DNA from: AG25 sp035518815
GTDB taxonomy: Bacteria > Gemmatimonadota > Gemmatimonadetes > Gemmatimonadales > GWC2-71-9
Assembly (NCBI GenBank): GCA_035518815.1
Contig: DATIXG010000092.1
Coordinates: 1 to 6,423 of the forward strand
Length of the DNA stretch: 6,423 nt
Reading direction: 5' to 3'
Shown piece by piece: positions 1-5,640 of the stretch. Within the stretch, counting starts at the first letter, position 1; every line of letters starts with the position of its first letter. Below the pieces are notes generated by a model. The model made no database searches. It was given only the letters and a program-made list of their open reading frames with translations, and was not told the DNA's origin. Made by a program: the position numbers and the translations under genes.

Positions 1-1
1 C

Positions 2-37
2 CATACCTACGTGGTCCGGGAGCAGGCGTCGCGTTGA
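2..37 (+). CDS. 3' end of an upstream gene (partial)
   Basis: Reading from base 2, eleven codons (HTYVVREQASR) run to a TGA at 35-37. Nine of the eleven codons end in G or C, as in the real genes of this window; the other two forward frames are less GC-biased here. The stop lies 20 nt before the antiporter start, and the Shine-Dalgarno of that gene sits in the gap, which is typical operon spacing. The fragment is too short to name. If real, the operon begins further upstream. Chance openness over 36 bases is the main alternative. Confidence 0.45.
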   Translation, partial: HTYVVREQASR

Positions 38-42
38 GGAGC

Positions 43-50
43 AAAGGAGA
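43..50 (+). promoter_or_regulatory. Ribosome binding site of the PotE-like antiporter
   Basis: The octamer AAAGGAGA lies 7 nt before the ATG at 58. It decides the start, because the reading frame is open back to the window edge and a TTG at 34 is also possible. The same octamer with the same 7-nt spacing precedes the next gene (1395-1402). Confidence 0.85.
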
Positions 51-57
51 ACGCACC

Positions 58-1395
58 ATGCAAGAGCAGAAGAAGATGAATCTGATGCAGCTGACGTTCA
101 TCGTCGCGGTGAACATGATGGGCTCCGGGATCATCATGCTGCCGACGAACATGGCCCAGGTGGGCGCGATCTCGCTCCTCTCGTGGGGTGTGACCGCGGT
201 GGGCTCGATGGCCATCGCCTACGGGTTCGCGCAGGCCGGGGTCTTCAATCAGCGCCCGGGTGGCATGGCAGCCTACGCCGAGGACGCGTACGGGAAGGAC
301 GGGTACTTCATGACGTTCTTCCTGTACTTCCTCTCGCTCGCGATCGGGAACGTAGCGATCGGGATCTCGGCCGTGGGCTACCTGGCGGGGTTCTTCCCGT
401 GGCTGTCCTCGGCGCCCATCGCGACCTGTATCGGCGTGATCGGACTGCTCTGGCTGACGACCATCGCGAACTTCGGCGGTCCCTCCCTCACGGGCAAGAT
501 CGGCTCGGTGACGGTCTGGGGAGTCATCCTGCCGGTCGGGCTGCTGTCCTTCATGGGCTGGCTCTGGTTCAAGGGCGACACATTCTCGGCCGCGTGGAAT
601 CCGCAGGGGTTGAGCCTCGGCCAGGGCATGGGCTCGAGCATCTCGCTGACCCTGTGGGCGTTCCTCGGCATGGAATCCGCCGCGCAGAACTCGGACGCCG
701 TGGAGAACCCGAAGCGCGACGTGCCCCTGGCGTGCATGTTCGGGACGCTGGGTGCCGCCGTCATCTACATCCTCTCGACGACGGTGATCCAGGGCATCGT
801 GCCGAACCCCGAGCTGGCCAAGTCCACCGGTCCCTTCGCACTCGCCTACGCGCACATGTTCAACCCGACGATCGGCCGCATCGTCATGGCCCTTGCGGTA
901 CTGGCCTGCGTCGGCTCGCTGCTCGGCTGGCAGTTTACGATCGCCCAGACGGCGAAAGCGGCTGCGGACGACCGCATGTTCCCCGCCATCTTCAAGAAGG
1001 TGAACGCCATGGGCGCGCCCATTGCGGGCATGCTCGTGCTGGGCGTCGTCCAGACTCTGCTGGCGCTGTCGACGATCTCGCCTAGCCTGAGCGAGCAGTT
1101 CGGCGTCCTCGTGAACCTGGCCGTCGTCACCAACGTGGTGCCCTACGTGATCGCGTTGTCGGCCTTGCCGGTGATGATGATCAAAGGCGCCGCGCCAGGG
1201 TCCGTCTACAAGCGCAACGTCACGATCACGGTGGTCGCGATGCTCTACAGCGTCTATGCGCTCTACGCATCCGGCAAGGACGCGGTGATGGGAGGCATGA
1301 TCGTCATCGGCCTCACGTACGTGCTCTGGGGCTTCATCGCCAACCGCTTCACAGCGGGAATGCCCGCGGTGGCCAAACAACCAGCCAGGGGCTGA
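58..1395 (+). CDS. potE: PotE-like amino acid/polyamine antiporter (APC superfamily)
   Basis: Inner-membrane exchanger of 445 residues, close to E. coli PotE (439), which swaps ornithine for putrescine. The start at ATG 58 is set by a strong Shine-Dalgarno. Twelve hydrophobic segments fit the APC fold: TM1 near 9-32, TM3 near 84-112, TM6 around 194-213, TM8 near 272-298, TM10 near 348-374 and TM12 near 411-431. PotE-type signatures include NMMGSGIIMLP (19-29), LWAFLGMES (199-207), GSLLGWQFTIAQ (286-297) and TISPSL (339-344). Of residues I recall as important in E. coli PotE, Trp201, Glu207, Trp292 and Lys301 are kept (here W200, E206, W291, K300). Cys62, Tyr308 and Tyr425 are replaced by A60, M307 and W424, so the substrate may not be exactly ornithine/putrescine. 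The gene leads the operon visible here, 14 nt before a binding-protein gene, and shares the operon with a basic amino acid decarboxylase, which supports an amino acid/amine exchange role. Lysine/cadaverine or arginine/agmatine exchange remain possible. Confidence 0.92.
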   Translation: MQEQKKMNLMQLTFIVAVNMMGSGIIMLPTNMAQVGAISLLSWGVTAVGSMAIAYGFAQAGVFNQRPGGMAAYAEDAYGKDGYFMTFFLYFLSLAIGNVAIGISAVGYLAGFFPWLSSAPIATCIGVIGLLWLTTIANFGGPSLTGKIGSVTVWGVILPVGLLSFMGWLWFKGDTFSAAWNPQGLSLGQGMGSSISLTLWAFLGMESAAQNSDAVENPKRDVPLACMFGTLGAAVIYILSTTVIQGIVPNPELAKSTGPFALAYAHMFNPTIGRIVMALAVLACVGSLLGWQFTIAQTAKAAADDRMFPAIFKKVNAMGAPIAGMLVLGVVQTLLALSTISPSLSEQFGVLVNLAVVTNVVPYVIALSALPVMMIKGAAPGSVYKRNVTITVVAMLYSVYALYASGKDAVMGGMIVIGLTYVLWGFIANRFTAGMPAVAKQPARG

Positions 1396-1402
1396 AAGGA
1401 GA
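1395..1402 (+). promoter_or_regulatory. Ribosome binding site of the first binding protein
   Basis: AAAGGAGA starts on the last base of the antiporter stop codon (TGA 1393-1395) and lies 7 nt before ATG 1410. The signal leaves no room for a promoter between the two genes and supports co-transcription. Confidence 0.8.
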
Positions 1403-1409
1403 CAGGTCC

Positions 1410-2345
1410 ATGCAACGTGTAGGATGGATTGTCCCTTGGGGGCATTGGGCCCGGATCGCGGCCTGCGCCATAGCCTTCCACGCCGTCGTGCCGCCGGCGG
1501 GCGCTCAAGCAACGCGGGCGCCAGCCGGGACCTTGGCGCGCATTCGCCAAGCCGGCCGGGTGAATCTCGGTTATCGCACTGATGCACGCCCGTTTTCCTA
1601 CCGGGACGAGGCGGGCAACGCCGCCGGATTCTCTGTCGCGATGTGTATGGAAGTGGTCGACGCGCTCAAAGCAGAGCTCGGGCTCCCCACGTTGGGCGTG
1701 CAGTGGGCCCCGGCGACGTTCGAGACAGTACAGCAGGGCAAGGTTGACTTGCTGTGTGCCGCCGACGTGCCCACCGCGGCGCGACGGCAGGTCGTGTCCT
1801 TCTCCATCCCAATCTTCCCCAATGGGATCGGCGCGCTGGTGCGCACGGACGCCTCCCCCGACCTGCGCAACGCGTTGAGCGGCATCAAGCGGACCGATCC
1901 GACCTGGCGGGCGTCGGCGAGCGCGCTGCTGTCGAGGCAGACGTTCTCTTTCGTCGCGAACACTGCCGCCGAGCAATGGCTGCGTTCGAAGGCGGGTGAG
2001 TTTCGGCTCACCTCCCAGCTTGTGCCCGCGGACGGCTATGAGACGGGCGCCCGGCGGGTGCTCGACCACGCGGCCGGCGTCATGTTCGGAGACCGGGCCA
2101 TGCTTCTCGACGCCGCGGCCCGCAGCGCGGAGCCGGCCAAGTTGATGGTCCTCGACCGCCGCTTTACGCAGGAGCCGCTAGCGCTGGCGCTCGGACGCGG
2201 CGACGAGGACTTCCGCCTGTTCGTGGATCGCGCGCTCAGCAAGCTCTACCGTTCGCTGGAGCTCAACGCCCTCTACGGGAAGTGGTTCAGAGCGCCTGAT
2301 GCCAACGCACTCATATTCTACCAGTGGATGGCGGTGCCGGAATGA
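1410..2345 (+). CDS. Periplasmic solute-binding protein, family 3 (amino-acid type), paralog 1
   Basis: Secreted binding protein of 311 residues. The N-terminus has PWGH (9-12), Arg15 and a hydrophobic stretch, with likely signal peptidase I cleavage after AGA at residue 32. The mature part has the SBP_bac_3 layout: lobe 1 opens with GYRTDARPFSYRDEAG (54-69), then VQQGKVDLLCAAD (107-119), SFSIPIF (130-136), and a lobe 2 motif VMFGDRA (224-230). Cys79 and Cys116 match the cysteine positions of paralog 2 and may form a disulfide. Asp228 corresponds to the aspartate that holds the ligand alpha-amino group in HisJ/LAO-type proteins. The arginine that holds the alpha-carboxylate is missing: the region at 99-107 is about four residues shorter than in paralog 2 and has Thr/Phe there. 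The ligand may therefore not be a standard amino acid (inference). About half of the residues look identical to paralog 2, so the pair arose by tandem duplication. No ABC permease or ATPase is nearby. Confidence 0.9.
   Translation: MQRVGWIVPWGHWARIAACAIAFHAVVPPAGAQATRAPAGTLARIRQAGRVNLGYRTDARPFSYRDEAGNAAGFSVAMCMEVVDALKAELGLPTLGVQWAPATFETVQQGKVDLLCAADVPTAARRQVVSFSIPIFPNGIGALVRTDASPDLRNALSGIKRTDPTWRASASALLSRQTFSFVANTAAEQWLRSKAGEFRLTSQLVPADGYETGARRVLDHAAGVMFGDRAMLLDAAARSAEPAKLMVLDRRFTQEPLALALGRGDEDFRLFVDRALSKLYRSLELNALYGKWFRAPDANALIFYQWMAVPE
2342..2345 (+). promoter_or_regulatory. ATGA start/stop overlap coupling the two binding-protein genes
   Basis: The ATG of paralog 2 (2342-2344) overlaps the TGA of paralog 1 (2343-2345). 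No strong Shine-Dalgarno is visible just upstream, so translation of the second gene probably relies on re-initiation by ribosomes ending the first. This favours linked production of the two proteins. An in-frame GTG at 2324 is a poorer start, because it lies deeper inside paralog 1 and adds six residues before the signal peptide. Confidence 0.8.
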
Positions 2346-3280
2346 CCGCGGCGCTCATCGCCCCTTGGGGGCATCGGACTCGGCTCGCGGTCTGGGCCAT
2401 CGCCGTCCTCGCCAGCGCTGCGCCGGCGTTCGCCCAGCAGCCCGCGGGCACCACGATCGATCGTATCAAGAAGAGCGGGAAGATACGCCTCGGCTACCGC
2501 GAGGACGCGCGGCCGTTTTCCTTCCGCGATGCGGCGGGGAGCGCGGCCGGTTATTCAGTCATGCTGTGCCAGAAGGTGGCGGACGCGGTCAAGGCCGAGC
2601 TGGCGATGCCGGCGCTCGCCACGGAGTGGGTGACGGTTCCCGTCGCCGATCGGTTTGCCGCGGTACAACAGGGCCGGGTCGACCTGTTCTGCGGAGCCGA
2701 CGCGCAGACCATCACCCGACGCAAAGACGTGTCGTTCTCGATTCCCATCTTCGCGAGCGGGATCGGCGCCGTCCTTCGCAAGGACGCCGCGGCGCGTCTC
2801 AAGGATGTGCTGAGCGGGAAGCCGCAGTCGAGCCCCACCTGGCGGGCGCAAGCGGGCCAGCTGCTCCAGGCGCAGGTCTTCACGGTGGTTACCGGGACGA
2901 CAGCCGAGTCGTGGCTCAACGGGAAGATGAAGGAATTCAATCTGTCGGCCGGAATCCGGCCCGTGGATGACTACCAAACGGGGCTGCAGCGGGTGGTGGA
3001 TCGTCAGGCCCAGGTGTTCTTCGGGGACCGCGCGATCCTGTTGGGCGCTCTCGCGGCCAGCAAGGCCGGGACCCAGCTCATGGTGCTGGACCGGTACTTC
3101 ACGAACGAGAACGTGTCCCTGACGCTCGCGCGCGGCGACGACGCTTTCCGGCTCGTCGTCGATCGCACGTTGAGCCGGCTCTACGTCACTCCCGAATTCC
3201 GCACGCTTTACGTCCAATGGTTCAGTGAGCCGACGGAGAATGCGCTGACCTTTTACCGCTTGAACGCGCTGCCGGAGTAA
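2342..3280 (+). CDS. Periplasmic solute-binding protein, family 3 (amino-acid type), paralog 2
   Basis: Secreted binding protein of 312 residues, resembling glutamate/aspartate-type GltI and its relatives. The signal peptide has PWGH (8-11), two arginines (12, 14) and a hydrophobic core (15-27), with likely cleavage after AFA at residue 31. The mature protein has GYREDARPFSFRDAAG (51-66), VPVADRF (99-105), VQQGRVDLFCGAD (108-120), SFSIPIF (131-137) and FFGDRA (226-231). Arg104 lies where family 3 proteins bind the ligand alpha-carboxylate. Asp229 lies where they bind the alpha-amino group, so this copy looks able to bind a free L-amino acid. Cys76 and Cys117 are likely disulfide partners. The ligand side-chain preference cannot be read. 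The operon suggests a basic amino acid, whereas the family resemblance alone would suggest an acidic or polar one. It has no cognate ABC membrane components in this window, so it may serve a remote transporter, a sensor, or the antiporters. The start is ATG 2342, overlapping the previous stop. Confidence 0.92.
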   Translation: MTAALIAPWGHRTRLAVWAIAVLASAAPAFAQQPAGTTIDRIKKSGKIRLGYREDARPFSFRDAAGSAAGYSVMLCQKVADAVKAELAMPALATEWVTVPVADRFAAVQQGRVDLFCGADAQTITRRKDVSFSIPIFASGIGAVLRKDAAARLKDVLSGKPQSSPTWRAQAGQLLQAQVFTVVTGTTAESWLNGKMKEFNLSAGIRPVDDYQTGLQRVVDRQAQVFFGDRAILLGALAASKAGTQLMVLDRYFTNENVSLTLARGDDAFRLVVDRTLSRLYVTPEFRTLYVQWFSEPTENALTFYRLNALPE

Positions 3281-3294
3281 CCGACGCCTGATAT

Positions 3295-3299
3295 GAGGG
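3295..3299 (+). promoter_or_regulatory. Ribosome binding site of the decarboxylase
   Basis: GAGGG lies 4 nt before ATG 3304. It favours this start over the in-frame ATG at 3334, which aligns with the first residue of E. coli AdiA but has only a distant purine run (AAAGAAG, 3311-3317). Confidence 0.55.
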
Positions 3300-3303
3300 T
3301 GAC

Positions 3304-5616
3304 ATGATCGAAAGAAGCATCAAGCGCATCAGCATGCGGGCGCTCGTCGTGGACGACGAGCTCCCGACCCCCACCGCGGAGGGGCGCGCCGCCCGGGCGC
3401 TGGTGCAGGAGCTGCAGGGGCGCGGGATCGGCGTGGTGGAGTCCGTGTCCGCCGAGGACGGCATGTCGGTCGTGGTGTCGGACTCGGCGATCCACGCCCT
3501 GCTCCTGGACTGGACGCTGGGAGACGACCCCTCGCACAAGAAGGCGCGAGCGCTGATCGAGTTCGTCCGGTCGCGTAACGCCAAGATGCCCATCTTTCTG
3601 CTCGCCGAGCGGGGCGAGGCGTCCGCGATCCCCATCGACGTGATGGAGATGGTGGACGAGTACATCTGGACCCTCGAGGACACGGCGGCCTTCGTCGGCG
3701 GACGGGTGGTGGCGGCGATCGACCGCTATCTGGAGGTCATGCTGCCTCCGCTCGCGGCAGCCACCATGAAGTTCAGCCAGGAGTACGAGTACTCCTGGCA
3801 CACGCCGGGGCACGCCGGCGGTACCGCCTTCCTCAAGTCACCCGTGGGCCGGATCTTCTTCGACTACTACGGCGAGAACCTGCTTCGCTCCGATCTGTCG
3901 ATCAGCGTGGGGGCGCTGGGCTCGCTGCTCGACCATACCGGCCCGATGGGCGAGCACGAGAGATACGCCGCCCGGGTGTTCGGCGCGCACCGCTCCTACA
4001 GCGTGACCAACGGGACGTCGATGTCGAACCGCGTGATCTTCATGGCCGCCGTGGCCCGCGACCAGATCGCGCTGTGCGACCGCAATTGCCACAAGTCGAT
4101 CGAGCACAGCCTCGTGATGACCGGGGCCATCCCGACCTACCTGGTGCCGGTCCGCAACCGGTACGGCATCATCGGGCCCATCCCGCCCGAGCGGCTCAAC
4201 CAGCAAGCGATCGCCGCCGCGATCAAGGCGAACCCTCTCGTCACCAAGGGCATCGAGACGCGGCCCGTGCACTCGATCGTCACCAACTCCACGTATGACG
4301 GGCTCTGCTACAACGCCCGACGGGTGCAGGAGCTCCTCGATCCGAGCGTAGACCGGATCCATTTCGACGAGGCGTGGTACGCCTACGCGCGCTTCAACCC
4401 GCTCTACCGGGACCGCCATGCCATGCACGGGGACCCCAAGGACCACAAGGGCCCCACGATATTCGCGACCCACTCGACCCACAAGCTGCTCGCGGCGCTG
4501 TCGCAGGCATCGCTCCTGCACATCCGGGACGGGCGCAGCCCCATCCCCCACTCGCGCTTCAACGAGTCGTACATGATGCACGCCTCGACCTCGCCGTTCT
4601 ACCCAATCATCGTGTCGAACGACGTGACGGCGGCCATGATGGACGGCCCGGGGGGCATCGCGCTCACCGCCGAGTCCATCCAGGAAGCGGTGGCGTTCCG
4701 GCAGGTGATGGGTCGTGTGCACCGAGAGTTCGGCAAGAGGAAGGACTGGTTCTTCAATACCTGGAACGCGGAGCGGGTGAAGGCCAAGCCGGGGAAGAGC
4801 AAGGGCGGCAAGGAAGTGGCGTTCGCGGACGCTCCGCCGGAGCTCCTCGCGAGCGAGCCGGATGCCTGGGTGCTGCACCCGGGAGACGCCTGGCACGGCT
4901 TCGGGAAGCTCGAAGATGATTACTGCATGCTCGACCCGATCAAAGTGTCGATCGTGACGCCCGGGGTGGCCCAGGACGGCAGCCTCGACACGCGCGGGAT
5001 CCCGGCCACGCTGGTGACGTCCTACCTGCACCACCGCGGCGTGGAAGTGGAAAAGACCACGGACTTCACCATCCTCTTTCTCTTCTCGATCGGCATCACC
5101 AAGGGAAAATGGGGGACCCTGCTCAACGCGCTGCTCGACTTCAAGCGCGACTATGACAAGAACACGTCCCTCGCGGAAGTGCTGCCGGAGCTGGTCAGCG
5201 GACGGTCCGCAGTCTACGGCGGCATCGGGTTGCGGGACCTGGCCGACCAGATGTTCGCGATGCTCAAGGAGACACGGCAAACCCATTGGCTCGCCGAGGC
5301 ATTCTCGACGCTGCCGAAGCCCGTGATGACCCCGAACGCCGCCTATCAGTACCTCGTGCGGGACCAGATCGAGCACGTGCCTCTGGACAAGCTGGCCGAT
5401 CGCGTGCTCGCGACGAGCGTCGTGCCATATCCGCCCGGGATCCCGATGCTCATGCCCGGCGAGGTGACGGGCGCCGCCAACGGTCCCTACCTCAGTTACC
5501 TGCGCGCACTCGCCGCGTGGGACGAGCGCTTCCCCGGCTTCGGCCACGATACGCACGGGGTCGAGAACCGGGACGGCGTCTACTACGTGCAGTGTCTGAA
5601 GAAGGGCGCTGCCTGA
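3304..5616 (+). CDS. adiA: Inducible-type basic amino acid decarboxylase (AdiA-like, Orn/Lys/Arg family)
   Basis: Cytoplasmic PLP enzyme of 770 residues (E. coli AdiA 756). It removes the alpha-carboxyl of a basic amino acid, consuming a proton and releasing CO2 and an amine (agmatine if the substrate is arginine). Three parts are visible: an N-terminal receiver-like wing domain (about 12-130), the PLP-binding large domain from SWHTPGHAGG (164-173), and a C-terminal domain with VVPYPPGIPMLMPGE (706-720). Catalytic features are present: GTS phosphate-binding residues (237-239), PLP-stacking His263 in RNCHKS, Asp355 in HFDEAWY for the pyridine nitrogen, and Schiff-base Lys394 in ATHSTHK. By recollection the protein is collinear with AdiA from end to end, including NRYGIIGPI and LDPIKVSI. 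P. aeruginosa lysine decarboxylase LdcA belongs to the same wider group, so lysine or ornithine cannot be excluded. Oddities are an acidic DD...D set kept in the wing and a lysine-rich loop at 493-503. It sits 23 nt after a binding protein and 7 nt before an AdiC-like antiporter, which fits a decarboxylase/antiporter pair. The family call is firm; the substrate is about 60% arginine. Confidence 0.93.
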   Translation: MIERSIKRISMRALVVDDELPTPTAEGRAARALVQELQGRGIGVVESVSAEDGMSVVVSDSAIHALLLDWTLGDDPSHKKARALIEFVRSRNAKMPIFLLAERGEASAIPIDVMEMVDEYIWTLEDTAAFVGGRVVAAIDRYLEVMLPPLAAATMKFSQEYEYSWHTPGHAGGTAFLKSPVGRIFFDYYGENLLRSDLSISVGALGSLLDHTGPMGEHERYAARVFGAHRSYSVTNGTSMSNRVIFMAAVARDQIALCDRNCHKSIEHSLVMTGAIPTYLVPVRNRYGIIGPIPPERLNQQAIAAAIKANPLVTKGIETRPVHSIVTNSTYDGLCYNARRVQELLDPSVDRIHFDEAWYAYARFNPLYRDRHAMHGDPKDHKGPTIFATHSTHKLLAALSQASLLHIRDGRSPIPHSRFNESYMMHASTSPFYPIIVSNDVTAAMMDGPGGIALTAESIQEAVAFRQVMGRVHREFGKRKDWFFNTWNAERVKAKPGKSKGGKEVAFADAPPELLASEPDAWVLHPGDAWHGFGKLEDDYCMLDPIKVSIVTPGVAQDGSLDTRGIPATLVTSYLHHRGVEVEKTTDFTILFLFSIGITKGKWGTLLNALLDFKRDYDKNTSLAEVLPELVSGRSAVYGGIGLRDLADQMFAMLKETRQTHWLAEAFSTLPKPVMTPNAAYQYLVRDQIEHVPLDKLADRVLATSVVPYPPGIPMLMPGEVTGAANGPYLSYLRALAAWDERFPGFGHDTHGVENRDGVYYVQCLKKGAA

Positions 5617-5640
5617 CGGCCAGGTGAGCGACCCTGGCCG
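5617..5640 (+). promoter_or_regulatory. Hairpin over the start region of the AdiC-like gene
   Basis: A perfect 8-bp inverted repeat, CGGCCAGG (5617-5624) and CCTGGCCG (5633-5640), flanks an 8-nt loop. It begins right after the decarboxylase stop codon, and the first base of the proposed GTG start closes the stem. No T-run follows, so it is not a rho-independent terminator. It could lower initiation at the downstream gene unless ribosomes finishing the decarboxylase open it. Inverted repeats this short can occur by chance in GC-rich DNA, so the function is inference. Confidence 0.5.

Noticed and set aside
1354..1367. Short hairpin (5-bp stem GCGGG/CCCGC) near the end of the PotE-like gene
   Set aside because: It is inside coding sequence, has no T-run, and stems this short are common by chance at this GC content.
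1455..1466. Possible lipobox (IAAC, residues 16-19) in binding protein paralog 1
   Set aside because: Arg15 lies directly before it and there is no hydrophobic core upstream, which a lipoprotein signal needs. Paralog 2 has Trp at the matching place, and both have a good signal peptidase I site further on.
7..1587. Long open frame on the minus strand opposite the PotE-like antiporter
   Set aside because: It has no family motif, is rich in Arg, His, Asp and Gly as expected from the complement of GC-rich codons, and lies entirely over well-supported + strand genes.
2324..2341. GTG 2324 as start of binding protein paralog 2
   Set aside because: It would deepen the overlap with paralog 1 and add residues ahead of the signal peptide; ATG 2342 gives the common ATGA coupling.
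5617..5640. Rho-independent terminator between the decarboxylase and AdiC-like gene
   Set aside because: The stem is followed by GAAGATG and not by a T-run, and the downstream gene starts inside the repeat.
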